A stretch of DNA of 64,000 nt from AP-15 sp963772295 (GTDB lineage: Bacteria; Pseudomonadota; Alphaproteobacteria; ATCC43930; CGMCC-115725), in contig CAVYWO010000015.1 of the NCBI GenBank assembly GCA_963772295.1, positions 372,001-436,000 of the forward strand. Reading direction: 5' to 3'. The number at the start of each line of letters is the position of its first letter. Positions within the stretch are counted from its first letter, which is position 1. Both the position numbers and the translations under genes were made by a program. The notes beneath the pieces were generated by a model. It worked only from the letters and a program-made list of their open reading frames with translations, was not told the origin of the DNA and did not search any database. Below, piece after piece: positions 8,824 to 17,828 of the stretch.

Positions 8824-10032
8824 TCACTCCTTGAACAGCATGTCGACCGGCACCGGCACCCCGGTGGTATAGTATCGACCAGTCGACGACACTTTGCCGT
8901 TCTCGATCTTCATCTCCAGCCCGCGCCACGTCAGCTGGATGTGGACGTCCTTGGTATAGGTTCGCGGGCCGGCGAAAAGAGGTTCGTCCTTGAACTTGTC
9001 GAGCTCTGCGGAGACCTTCGTCGCGTCGGTCGAGCCGGCACGCTTCACGGCGATCGCGTAGGCTTGGGCGACGCTGTAGCCGAGGATCGGATAGCTGGTT
9101 GCCGGACCGGTCCCGTATTTCTTCTTGAAGCGCCCGACCAGGTCGTTCACGGCCGGGTTCGGGTCGTCGCCGAATATCGAGCCATGCACGAACATATGGA
9201 AGTTGCTGAGATTTGGCACCGCACTCAGCCAATAATTGCCGTCCATTGCCGGTCCCATGAGGATCGGAATTCCGAGTTCGGTGTTCGCGATCTGCCGCAC
9301 GGCAGATACGGCACCAGGACCGGCGGCGCAAATGATGATGACGCTGGGCTTGGGACTGGTCGCCTTGATTCTCGAGACCTGCGCGGCGATCGACGGATCA
9401 TCCTGCTTGAAGGAGTTGTCGCCGACGATGGGATTGTCTGGCGAGATCGCCTTCCACCGCCACCGGAAACCCCCGCATTGCGTCCGGTTATAGACGAGGT
9501 TCGTGTCCATGAGAAGATAAGGCTTGTTCCAACCTTGCTTCTTCGCCCATCCAGCAAGCAGCACGCCCTCAGCGTGGGCGGTGATCGAGATCGTATAGGT
9601 CAGCGGCCCAACGCCCTGCGGGCCGAATTTTGGCGAGCCCGCACAAATCGACATCGAGAGGATCCCGGCATTCTCGGCGGCCAACGATGCCGGACCGCCG
9701 ATGTCGAAATCGCAAGGTGCGACGACGAAATTCGCGCCCTCCTGAATGACTTCGGTCGCGGCCTTGAAGGCCTCCTGGGGATCGGTCTTGGAGTTTGCCT
9801 GCACGACCTGGATCTGTCGACCGAGCAAGCCGCCCTTGGCATTGATGTCATCAACGGCGATCCTCAGCGCTTTTGCCCCGTCTTCGTCATAAGCACCGAG
9901 CCAGCCTGTCTTGGAGGTCGCCAAGCCGATGATGATCGGCTTGTCATCGGCGTGGGCGGAAACCGCAGCACCCAGGATCGCCACGGCCGAAGCGCAGAGG
10001 ACGATCGCGATTTTTGAGCCCCAGTCCATCAC
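8824..10032 (-). CDS. Periplasmic substrate-binding protein of a Liv-type (HAAT) ABC transporter
   Basis: A 402-aa type I periplasmic binding protein (Peripla_BP_6 / LivK-like). A signal peptide (about residues 1-28, hydrophobic IAIVLCASAVAILGAAV, cleavage after AHA) exports it. The mature part starts DDKPIIIGLATSKTG, followed by DEDGAKALRIAVDDINAKGG and NKPYLLMDTNLVYNRTQ. It is divergent to the ATPase and permease genes at 10386-13916 and most likely feeds them. The ligand cannot be told; the adjacent PuuE-like genes suggest an amide or ureide (inference). ATG 10029 is an equally possible start. Full family length, no defects seen. Confidence 0.88.
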   Translation of the reverse strand: MMDWGSKIAIVLCASAVAILGAAVSAHADDKPIIIGLATSKTGWLGAYDEDGAKALRIAVDDINAKGGLLGRQIQVVQANSKTDPQEAFKAATEVIQEGANFVVAPCDFDIGGPASLAAENAGILSMSICAGSPKFGPQGVGPLTYTISITAHAEGVLLAGWAKKQGWNKPYLLMDTNLVYNRTQCGGFRWRWKAISPDNPIVGDNSFKQDDPSIAAQVSRIKATSPKPSVIIICAAGPGAVSAVRQIANTELGIPILMGPAMDGNYWLSAVPNLSNFHMFVHGSIFGDDPNPAVNDLVGRFKKKYGTGPATSYPILGYSVAQAYAIAVKRAGSTDATKVSAELDKFKDEPLFAGPRTYTKDVHIQLTWRGLEMKIENGKVSSTGRYYTTGVPVPVDMLFKE

Positions 10033-10182
10033 ATTTCCCCCTTCTCAGCGGCGGTGAGCGCGGGCGCCCCTTTGACCCGGAGGAAACGTTAAGACTTCGC
10101 TCTCCGTCCGCGTCAATGTTATTGTAATCACTTGTACAAGACCCTGACCCAAAATGAATTGATTTATTTCAAACGCTTATAT

Positions 10183-10260
10183 CGTCATTCCCGCGCAAGC
10201 GGGAATCCAGGGTCGAAGTCCCGTCGCTTGCCCTGGACCCCCGCTTTCGCGGGGGTGACG
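10183..10260. repeat. Intergenic inverted repeat (CGTCATTCCCGCGCAAGC type)
   Basis: The 353-bp divergent spacer 10033-10385 holds no gene. Within it lies a palindromic repeat starting CGTCATTCCCGCGCAAGCGG and ending CGCTTTCGCGGGGGTGACG, a widespread proteobacterial intergenic repeat. The rest of the spacer should hold promoters for the divergent binding-protein and ATPase genes. I could not fix -35/-10 boxes with confidence. Confidence 0.75.
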
Positions 10261-10385
10261 AGTAAGTTGTTGATCCACCGCCCGTCATTTTCGGTCGGGC
10301 TCTAAGCCGCAATAAGTGCTCGTTCGCGGGGCCTCCGTGATACGAGCAGTTCCCCTCAAGTAATAGCGTTGGGAGTTATCGCGGG

Positions 10386-11186
10386 GTGGCGTTGCGTCTC
10401 GATCGCGACACGGAGGCAGCCGCGGCGGTAGTTTCGTCCGGCCGAGACGAAATTCTGCTGGGCCAAGATATCGCCGTCACGTTCGAAGGACTGCAGGCGA
10501 TCGGCGGGGTCACCTTGCCGGTGCACCGCGGCGAGATCCGCGGCTTGATCGGGCCGAATGGGGCGGGCAAGACGACCTTCGTCAACGTGCTCACCGGGTT
10601 TCAGGCGCCAACCAAAGGCTCCATCGTCCTCGATGGCGAGGATCTCACCCGGCGACGGCCGGAAGAATTCGCACGGAAGGGGATCGCGCGGACGTTCCAG
10701 AACGTGCGTCTCTATCGCGGTCTCTCGGTCAGGGAAAATCTCGAGATCAATGCCATCGCGGCAGGGTGCACGATGCGGCAATCCCGCGAACGCGCCGAGG
10801 AACTGCTCGATTGGGTCGGGCTGTCGCGCCGCTCGGACGACCGGGCCGATATCCTTCCCTACGGAGAGGAGCGGCGCGTCGGCATTATCCGCGCCCTGGC
10901 GGGATCTCCCCGTTTCCTGCTACTCGACGAACCGGCTGCCGGCATGACCGACAGCGAATGTGAGGCACTGGTTGCGCTAATCCTCGAGATTCCGAAAGGT
11001 TACGGGTGCGGCGTGCTGCTCATCGAGCACAACATGCGGGTCGTCATGAGCAGTTGCTCGCAGATCTACGTCATCGATTTCGGTCTGAAGATCGCCGAGG
11101 GAACTCCGCAAGAAATCCAAGGCAACAGCGATGTGAGAAAGGCTTATCTCGGCTGGGACCACTCCCATGGCACTCCTCACCCTTAG
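10386..11186 (+). CDS. Liv-type ABC transporter ATP-binding protein (LivG-like)
   Basis: A 266-aa cytosolic ATPase of the LivG subfamily. The Walker A GPNGAGKTT is at residues 56-64, the Q-loop in IARTFQNVRLY, and Walker B FLLLDEPAAGM near 176-186, with H-loop LLIEHNM. The ABC signature is the degenerate LPYGEERRV, as is usual for LivG (LPYG-type). The start is GTG 10386; another start nearer to the conserved core is possible because the first 25 residues are not conserved. The gene overlaps livF by 20 bp, and the four genes to 13916 form one operon. Confidence 0.9.
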   Translation: MALRLDRDTEAAAAVVSSGRDEILLGQDIAVTFEGLQAIGGVTLPVHRGEIRGLIGPNGAGKTTFVNVLTGFQAPTKGSIVLDGEDLTRRRPEEFARKGIARTFQNVRLYRGLSVRENLEINAIAAGCTMRQSRERAEELLDWVGLSRRSDDRADILPYGEERRVGIIRALAGSPRFLLLDEPAAGMTDSECEALVALILEIPKGYGCGVLLIEHNMRVVMSSCSQIYVIDFGLKIAEGTPQEIQGNSDVRKAYLGWDHSHGTPHP

Positions 11187-11913
11187 CGATCTTACCGTGC
11201 ACTACGGACGGCTTGCCGCCGTGCGCGGGATCTCGGTCGAGATCGGCGAAGGAGAGGCCGCGTCGATCGTCGGGCCGAACGGCGCGGGCAAATCCTCGAC
11301 GATGTTGGCGACCGCGGGCAGCCTTCCCGTCCGGAAAGGCGAGATCCTTTTCGACGGGCGCTCGATCCTGGGCCGCGAGCCCGAGGCGATCTGCAGGATG
11401 GGCCTGTCGATGGTCCCGGAGGGACGGGGCATCTTCGGGGGCCTGACGGTCCGCGAGAACCTCCTGGTCGGAACGTTCTGGCGCAGGGACAAACGAGCCG
11501 TCCGATCCGACATCGAGGAGATCGCCGCGCGGTTTCCGTTCTTGGCCGAGCGCATGCAGACCCCGGCGGGGAGGCTTTCGGGTGGCGAGCAGCAGCAACT
11601 CGCGATCGCACGAGCCCTGCTCTGCCGTCCCCGTGTCCTTCTGCTGGACGAGCCTTCTCTCGGATTGGCGCCGCTCATGGTGGCACGCGTCTACGAGATC
11701 CTGGCCAAGCTCAAGGGCGACGGCATGACCCTGCTGATCGTCGAGCAAAGCCTCAATCGGGCGCGTGCGTTTGCGGACCACATCTGCGTCATGCGCGACG
11801 GACTGATCCAGGCCCGGGGCTCGGGACACAGCGAGACCGATGTCGCGCGGCTCACCGACGCCTATTTCGGCTTCGACATGCCCGATGGCGGCGCTGCCGC
11901 TGCCGGAGGCTGA
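11167..11913 (+). CDS. Liv-type ABC transporter ATP-binding protein (LivF-like)
   Basis: A 248-aa second ATPase of the heterodimeric Liv-type transporter. Walker A GPNGAGKSS at about residues 36-44, SMVPEGRGIFGGLTVRENL (LivF Q-loop region), signature LSGGEQQQ near 138, Walker B VLLLDEPSLGLAP, H-loop LLIVEQS. The start is ATG 11167, inside the end of the upstream ATPase gene (translational coupling). The C-terminus, DMPDGGAAAAGG, is not conserved. Confidence 0.92.
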   Translation: MALLTLSDLTVHYGRLAAVRGISVEIGEGEAASIVGPNGAGKSSTMLATAGSLPVRKGEILFDGRSILGREPEAICRMGLSMVPEGRGIFGGLTVRENLLVGTFWRRDKRAVRSDIEEIAARFPFLAERMQTPAGRLSGGEQQQLAIARALLCRPRVLLLDEPSLGLAPLMVARVYEILAKLKGDGMTLLIVEQSLNRARAFADHICVMRDGLIQARGSGHSETDVARLTDAYFGFDMPDGGAAAAGG

Positions 11914-11979
11914 CATGCACTATGCAATTCAGGTCGCCGTCGATTTCTGAGCCTCGGCAGTCTCTATGCGCTCGGAGCA

Positions 11980-12828
11980 TTGGGCATCGGCCTGATCTTC
12001 GGCGTAATGCGTCTGATCAATTTCGCGCATGGCGATTTGATCACGATCGGCGCCTACTCATTGATTGTGCCGTCCGCCGCCGCGATCCCGACCCTGTTCA
12101 TCGGGGATTTTCCGTGGCCTCTCCTTGTCCTCGGGGTCGTCACCGTTGTTGTCGTCGCCGCCTTGGCGATGGAGCGGATCGTGTTTCGTCCACTCCGCGG
12201 GGCCGATCCGGCAACGCTCCTCATCGCGTCGTTCTCGCTCAGCTACTTCCTGCAATACACGATGCTGTTGATCTATGGCGGTCGTCCCAAGGGCGTCGAT
12301 GTCGGTTCCGCTCTCACCAAGCAGATAGAGTTCGGATCGGTAGCGATCGCCAAGCTCGACATCGTCACCATCGCTGCGACCATTGGCCTGATGGTGGTCC
12401 TGGCCGGCTTCATGAAGTGGACCAGCATCGGCATCCAAATCCGCGCGGCGACCCAGGATTTCCGCATGGCCCGCATGCTTGGGGTGAGGGCCAATGCGGT
12501 GATCGCCGGCGCCTTCGCCGTGAGCGGCATGTTGGCGGGGATCGTCTCGATGCTGGTGATCTCGAGAGTGGGCGCTCTCGATCCGAGACTGGGCGTCAAT
12601 ATGGCGCTTTACGCCTTCGTCTCGACCGTCGTCGGCGGGATGGGAAGCCTGACCGGGCCGGTCGCCGGAGGTTTCATCGTCGGCATCGCCAGCGGCATCA
12701 TCCAAGCCATTCTTCCAGAGGGCATGCGGCCGACGCGCGACGCCTTCGTCTTCGCGATCGTCATCATCCTCTTGCTGGTTCGACCCGAGGGCGTCGTGCG
12801 GCAACGATCTGGCAGGGAGCGCGTCTGA
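11980..12828 (+). CDS. Liv-type ABC transporter permease (LivH-like), probable frameshift at its start
   Basis: Membrane permease with the LivH hallmark GLIFGVMRLINFAHGDLITIG and several hydrophobic helices; it ends LLVRPEGVVRQRSG. The only usable in-frame starts are weak (TTG 11980 or later). The true N-terminus appears to be the ATG at 11915, reading MHYAIQVAVD. That frame hits a stop at 11948, while the conserved FLSLGSLYALGALGIG continues one base out of register from about 11942. One base seems to be missing there. With it restored, the protein would be about 304 aa, normal for LivH. It overlaps the livM start (TGATG). Confidence 0.8.
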   Translation: MGIGLIFGVMRLINFAHGDLITIGAYSLIVPSAAAIPTLFIGDFPWPLLVLGVVTVVVVAALAMERIVFRPLRGADPATLLIASFSLSYFLQYTMLLIYGGRPKGVDVGSALTKQIEFGSVAIAKLDIVTIAATIGLMVVLAGFMKWTSIGIQIRAATQDFRMARMLGVRANAVIAGAFAVSGMLAGIVSMLVISRVGALDPRLGVNMALYAFVSTVVGGMGSLTGPVAGGFIVGIASGIIQAILPEGMRPTRDAFVFAIVIILLLVRPEGVVRQRSGRERV

Positions 12829-13916
12829 TGCCGCGCGCGAGGGGATCGATCATTGGCGTGCTGATGCCCTTGCTCGGCCCGATCATTTTGTTGCTGTTGA
12901 TCTGCGTGATTGCGACACTCGTCGACGATCGCCCGTTGAATACGACGGTCGCGGGAGCGCTCGTCCGTATCGTAATCGTTGTCGGGCTTTACGTCTTCGT
13001 CGGAAACTCGGGGGTTATTTCCTTCGGCTCAATGGCTTTTGTCGCGATCGGCGCCTATGCCATGGCGGCGCAGACCTGCTGCGCCAGGATCAAGCCAATG
13101 ACCATGACCGGGCTGCCCGATTTTCTGAAGTATCACACCTACCCGGTGCCCACCTCCGTCATCGTCTCCGGGGTTCTCGCAGGGTCGGCAGCTTTGATCA
13201 TTGGCCGACCGATCATGGGCCTCTCCGGCATCCCGTCCAGCATCGCCACCTTCATGGTCCTCGGCATCCTCAATGTCGCGTTTCGGAACTGGGATTCGAT
13301 CACTCTCGGGGAGTCGTCAATCGTCGGCCTCCCGATGTTCGTCAATGTCTGGGTAGCATTCGCCTGGGCGTTGCTCGCGATCGTCGTCGCCTACCTGCAC
13401 CAGAGGTCGCGTTACGGGCTGATGCTGCAAGCGACCCGGGAGGATGAGGTCGCCGCCCGAGCGGCCGGCATCAGGGTCCCTACCGTGCGGCTGATCGCTT
13501 GGGTAATCAGCGCATTCCTGCTCGGTATCGGCGGCTCGCTCTATGGGAGCTTCGTCGGCGTGATCTCGGTCAACGCCTTCTATCTCGACCTCACATTCAT
13601 CACCCTGGCCATGCTGGTGGTGGGCGGCATGCGCAGCATGTTCGGAGCGGTCGTCGGCGTTGTCACCCTCTCTGCGCTGACCGAAGTCCTGCGGCAGTTC
13701 GAGAGAGGGATTACGATCGGGTCGATGCAAATCGTCATGCCCTCCGGCTTCCAGGAGGTGCTGCTTGGCCTTGTCATGCTCGTCGTGCTGGTGAAATTTC
13801 CTCGTGGCATCACGGGGGGAAAGGAGTTCTCCCTCGACCGTCTCCCCAATCTGGTCAGGCGCCGCATGCCCGCGGTTGCCCGCGTCCTCGGAGGCCAGGT
13901 TATCATCAAACATTAA
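12828..13916 (+). CDS. Liv-type ABC transporter permease (LivM-like)
   Basis: A 362-aa inner-membrane permease with the LivM signatures VGNSGVISFGSMAFVAIGAYAM and ATREDEVAARAAGI, about eight to ten hydrophobic segments, and a conserved FYLDLTFITLAMLVVGGMRS near the end. The start is ATG 12828, overlapping the preceding stop as TGATG. The open frame extends upstream to 11922, but that part is an out-of-frame reading of livH. It completes the transporter with the binding protein at 8824-10032. Confidence 0.9.
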   Translation: MPRARGSIIGVLMPLLGPIILLLLICVIATLVDDRPLNTTVAGALVRIVIVVGLYVFVGNSGVISFGSMAFVAIGAYAMAAQTCCARIKPMTMTGLPDFLKYHTYPVPTSVIVSGVLAGSAALIIGRPIMGLSGIPSSIATFMVLGILNVAFRNWDSITLGESSIVGLPMFVNVWVAFAWALLAIVVAYLHQRSRYGLMLQATREDEVAARAAGIRVPTVRLIAWVISAFLLGIGGSLYGSFVGVISVNAFYLDLTFITLAMLVVGGMRSMFGAVVGVVTLSALTEVLRQFERGITIGSMQIVMPSGFQEVLLGLVMLVVLVKFPRGITGGKEFSLDRLPNLVRRRMPAVARVLGGQVIIKH

Positions 13917-13973
13917 CCCGACTTCGCGGATCCGAGAATCGGCGACCGCGATTACTGTATTCACCCCCTCCCA

Positions 13974-14018
13974 CCCCCGGAACGCCCGCCCTGGCGGGCG
14001 GCCGTCCGGGGGCTCCCC
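13974..14018. repeat. GC-rich intergenic palindrome
   Basis: CACCCCCGGAACGCCCGCCC pairs with GGGCGGCCGTCCGGGGG to form a strong hairpin after livM, possibly acting as its transcription terminator. A longer relative lies at 6648-6737. The IS4-family element inserted just downstream, at 14084. Confidence 0.6.
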
Positions 14019-14084
14019 CATCAAAGGGGAATCAAAGGGGAGGGCTTTTGCTTCCCGCTGAAGCTGCGCTCCCGCCCCCTTGAT

Positions 14085-16483
14085 CTGATCTTTGCCCATA
14101 AGTGCCTCTGGACACAGAAAACGGAATGGGCGAGCAAGGGGGCATGGGGCCCCTTAGCCCGAAACAGCAGCTGGAGGCGGCAGAGCATCTGTCATGGATC
14201 CGCGCGCGCGTCGGCGCGGATGCGGGCTTGTCGCGCTATCGGCTGGCCAAGGAGGTATGCGAACGGCTGGGCTGGAAGGATCGCCGTGGTCGCGCGCAGG
14301 AGATGGCCTGCCGCAAGCATCTGATTGGGCTTGAGCGGCGCGGTGCGATCGTGCTTCCGGCGGCCCGTCGGCGGCCGCCGGAGCGGCGTCCGGCCGAGGT
14401 TTGCCCGGCCCCGCAAGTGAGCGGTCGCTTGGCCGATCTGGGGGCGGTCACGCTGCAGCGGGTCAGCGGCGGGACGCCGGAGAGCCGGACCTGGGATGCG
14501 ATGATGGCGGCGCACCATCCCTGCGGTCGCGCGTCGTTGTGTGGTGAGCAGAATTCGCTATCTGATTTGCGGCGCGCGGCATGGTGTGCTCGGCGGGCTG
14601 GCGGTCAGTGCCGCCGCGTGGCGGCTGCGGGGGCGCGATGAGTGGCTGGGCTGGGACGACGCCAAGCGTGGCGCCAACCTGACGGGAGTTGTGTGCAACA
14701 GCCGCTTTCTGATCCTGCCGACGGTCCGGGTCGCACATCTCGCTTCGCATGTTTTGGGGCAGCTAACGCGGCGGATTGTCGGCGATTGGCAGCAAGCCTT
14801 TGCGGTCCGGCCGTGGCTGATGGAAAGCTATGTCGAGGCCGCTCGCCCGGGCACCGCCTATCGTGCCGCCAACTGGATCGAAGTCGGCATGACCGCCGGT
14901 CGGGGGCGCCAGGATCGGACCGGCACGGCGCACTTGCCGGCGAAGCGGGTGTTTCTCTATCCGTTGTCCCGGCCGACCCTCAAGCGCCTGTGCGGGGCGC
15001 GGCCGGCGCCCGAGCCCAACTGGGTGCGGCAGGAATTCGGCGGTGCCAAGCTCGGCGATCGCCGGCTGCAGCGGCGACTGCTGGATCTGGCCGGGGCGTT
15101 CTTTGCCCGGCCCATGGCCAATATCGCGCAAGCCTGCGGTTCGCTGGCCCGAACCAAGGCCGCCTACCGGTTCTTTGATCACCAGCGGGTCACGATGGAC
15201 GCTGTACTCGAACCGCACCATCAGGCCACCGTCGCGCGCATGCGACAGGAGGTCATCGTGCTGGCGGTGCAGGACAGCTCCAGCCTCAACTACACCAAGC
15301 ACCCGCAGACCCAAGGCCTCGGCCCGATCGGCAGCCGGCGCGACGGCGCCCAAGGGTTGATCCTGCACAATACCCTGGCCTTGCGTCCCGATGGCCTGCC
15401 CCTCGGCCTGCTCGATGTCCAGTGCTGGGCGCGCGATGCCAATACCTTCGGCAAGAAACATCAGCGCCACACCAGGCCGATCGCGGCGAAGGAGAGCTAC
15501 AAATGGATCCGCCCGCTGACGGAGATCCGGGCCGCCGCCGATCGATGCCCGAACACGCGCATCGTCACCGTCGCCGATCGCGAGTGCGATGTCTTCGAGT
15601 TCCTGCAGGAAGCCGACAGCGCCCACCTCGACTTGTTGGTCAGGGCCACCGAAGACCGTGCTCTCCAGCCTGACCCGGGCGACGAGCAGGTGCGCCGCTT
15701 GTGGCCCTTTATGGAAAGCCTGCCGGCGGCCGGGCAGATCGCACTCGAGGTGCCCCGCCGCGGCCGCCAGCCGGCCCGTACCGCCCTGATGAGCGTGCGC
15801 TTCGCCGAGGTCACCCTGTCGCCGCCGCGACACAAGGCAAAGCTCCCGGCGCTGCGGCTATGGGTCGTGCGCAGCCGCGAAGAAAACCCGCCACCCGACA
15901 TCAAGCCGCTCGACTGGATGCTGCTGACCACCGTGCCGGTCGCCTCGCTGGACGACGCTCTCCAGCGCATGCAGTGGTATACCCGGCGCTGGGGGATCGA
16001 GGTCTTCCACCGCATCCTCAAGAGCGGATGCCGCATTGAAGATCGCCAGCTCGAAACCGCCGACCGTCTGGAAACCTGCCTCGCCATCGACATGGTCGTC
16101 GCCTGGCGCATCCACTATCTCACCTGGCTCGGGCGGGCCACCCCCGAACTGCCCTGTACCGTCGCCTTCGAGCCCGAGCAGTGGAAGGCCTTGGTCGTCT
16201 TCCACACCCGCAAGCCGCCGCCGGCGCAACCGCCTTCGCTCTGCCAGATGATCCTCTTGATCGCCCAACTCGGCGGTTTCCTCGCCCGCAAATCCGACGG
16301 CCAACCCGGTCCCCAAACCCTCTGGCGCGGCCTGCAGCGCCTGGACGACATCACCGCCGCCTTCCGCAGCTACGCTATCGCCTACCCACTGCCCCCTTAG
16401 CCCGGCGCCAACCGACCTCGCCGAGCCCATACCAAATCTGCCGTAAACCGACTGTCCGATGCACACATATGGGTAAAGATCAG
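14085..16483 (+). mobile_element. IS4-family insertion sequence with 10-bp target duplication
   Basis: A 2399-bp element. The left end CTGATCTTTGCCCATAAGTG (14085-) is an inverted, near-identical match of the right end (RC: CTGATCTTTACCCATATGTG, ending at 16483). The 10-bp sequence CCCCCTTGAT flanks both sides (14075-14084 and 16484-16493). This is a target-site duplication of the length typical of the IS4 family. It carries one long, frameshifted transposase gene. Confidence 0.92.
14102..16400 (+). pseudogene. IS4-family transposase with N-terminal DUF4338/DruA-like domain, frameshifted
   Basis: Two frames make one protein of about 765 aa. The first (from 14102 or ATG 14126) has LSRYRLAKEVCERLGW and KHLIGLERRGAIVLP. 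The second, entered near 14552, has IRYLICGARHGVLGGL, NSRFLILPTVRVAHLASHVL and YRAANWIEVGMTAGRGRQDR, which are DUF4338 (DruA-type) motifs. Then the Tn5/IS4-type catalytic part follows: FGGAKLGDRRLQRRL (Asp), TVADRECDVFEFLQEA (Asp) and YTRRWGIEVFHRILKSGCRIE (Glu in the YREK-like motif). GGTGAGCAGAATTC has one A too many compared with the expected GEQIRYL. Except for this single base the gene looks whole, so it is either newly dead or a sequencing indel. Confidence 0.85.
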
Positions 16484-16630
16484 CCCCCTTGATGGGGGCT
16501 GGGGTGGGGGTGACACGATCCGACGGGACGTCGATAGGAGCGCCCCGTCGATCGGCCAATCCGCGAAATCGGGTTAACTGTGTTCACCGCCGCCGGCGAG
16601 AAGGCAGGCACCAATCCCGGCGCCTGCCGC

Positions 16631-17437
16631 TCAGGCGGCGGCGAGCGGGCGCGGGCGGTAGATCGAGATATGGGCGAGGCGCGCCACCGGCGTCGCGCGG
16701 TTGGCGTAGACGAGGACCTCGAGATCGACGAAGCGGTGGCCCCTTTTCTCGTAATTGGCGGTGACCCGGGCCGTTGCCGTCAACTCGTCGCCGATCCGGG
16801 CGATGGCGAAATGCTCGATCCGGCTGCCGACATGCATCCATGGCCCGAGCCGCACATTGTCCTTGAGCACCCAGTTGCCGAGCCCGGCGACGGTTGCCGG
16901 ATGGATCAGACCAGCCAGCCGATAAAGCGGCAGGCTCTCGCGCAGGTCGCGCCGATAGTGTTCCGCTTCGGCCGCGTCCACCCTGACCGGGCAGATCGCG
17001 AGCATGGTCCCGACCGCCAATGTCGTCTCGTCCGCCTCCGGCCTGACCGCCGGCGGCGCCGGCGGCACCGCGGCGAATGGCGCCGGGACCGGCGCTGCCC
17101 GCGCCGGCAACCCGGCGCGGCCGGCGGCGCAGACCTCGCCGCGGCATTCGACGGTGATGTCGAGCCCGTCCTGGGTTTCGCAGGCACTCACGATCGCCGT
17201 CTCGCCATCATAGACCGGCTTCAGAAATCGGCACTCGGCGGTGCCGCGTTCGAGCCAGGCCGCACCCCAGCGCGCGACCGGCAGATGCGTCATGTAGCCG
17301 TAGACATCGACCCCCGGCACCAGCCCGCCGGCGAAACCAAAGCGGCGCGCTACCCTGTCGTCGTGGATCGGGTTGTCCGATTGGCGTGAGGTGTTGAAGG
17401 CCTCGACCCGGTAGGGGCCGAGCGGCGTCCCGCGCAT
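16631..17437 (-). CDS. MaoC-like hot-dog fold dehydratase/thioesterase-type protein
   Basis: A 268-aa protein with two hot-dog halves. The first contains SRQSDNPIHDDRVARRFGFA and GGLVPGVDVYGYMTH, the hydratase-type motif of MaoC proteins with its Asp/His. The second (from about residue 165) ends with GHRFVDLEVLVYANRATPVA. A Pro/Ala-rich linker joins them. Its substrate is probably an acyl-CoA or acyl thioester, by family. It is the last gene of a leftward operon after the ABC export genes, 23 bp from a lipoprotein gene. The frame is open farther upstream, but the start at 17437 (MRGTPLGPYRVEAFN) is where homology begins. Confidence 0.75.
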   Translation of the reverse strand: MRGTPLGPYRVEAFNTSRQSDNPIHDDRVARRFGFAGGLVPGVDVYGYMTHLPVARWGAAWLERGTAECRFLKPVYDGETAIVSACETQDGLDITVECRGEVCAAGRAGLPARAAPVPAPFAAVPPAPPAVRPEADETTLAVGTMLAICPVRVDAAEAEHYRRDLRESLPLYRLAGLIHPATVAGLGNWVLKDNVRLGPWMHVGSRIEHFAIARIGDELTATARVTANYEKRGHRFVDLEVLVYANRATPVARLAHISIYRPRPLAAA

Positions 17438-17460
17438 CGCGGCACTCCTCTCAACCCGGG

Positions 17461-17820
17461 TCAGGTCCCCTTGACGAAGCCCTTCGCCAGCATGCAGCTC
17501 TCGAAGGCGTGGTCGGCGGCACCCGCCGCGGACCGGTTGAGGTTCCCCGTCTCGATGCCCAAGGTGCTGCTGCGCTGCCAGTTGCCGCCGAGCGTCGCGG
17601 TGATGTCCTCGTTGATCCCCAACTGGGTGCCGAGCGCGGCGTTGGCTTGCGCGCGGCAGGCTTCCACCTCGCGCGCCGTCGTCGCCTCGTCGCTGCCGGT
17701 CTTGACCCAACGCGTCGTCGTCGAGGGTTGGGCGCAGACCGTCAGCAGCAGGCAGCCGAGAAGAGCGGCGGCGGCGCGGCCGCGCAGGCCGAAATCGGTA
17801 GCGGGCAGGCGGGCGGTCAT
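17461..17820 (-). CDS. Small putative lipoprotein, unknown function
   Basis: A 119-aa protein with a hydrophobic N-terminal segment (AAAALLGCLLLTVCAQPS), which looks like a signal peptide with a lipobox-like Cys. Then comes a soluble domain with two further Cys (EACRAQANAAL, AFESCMLAKGF) that could form a disulfide. The ending AFESCMLAKGFVKGT is typical of small periplasmic proteins with a FxxCMxxKGY-type tail. It lies between the DUF4340 gene and the MaoC-like gene in the same leftward operon. I start at 17820 (MTARLPATDFG), since the upstream codons overlap the preceding gene's end. Confidence 0.65.
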   Translation of the reverse strand: MTARLPATDFGLRGRAAAALLGCLLLTVCAQPSTTTRWVKTGSDEATTAREVEACRAQANAALGTQLGINEDITATLGGNWQRSSTLGIETGNLNRSAAGAADHAFESCMLAKGFVKGT

Positions 17821-17828
17821 CGGGCGCC

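Noticed and set aside
11922..12827. Open frame in front of LivM that would make a 664-aa protein
   Set aside because: This part is an out-of-frame reading of the LivH gene; LivM homology starts at ATG 12828.
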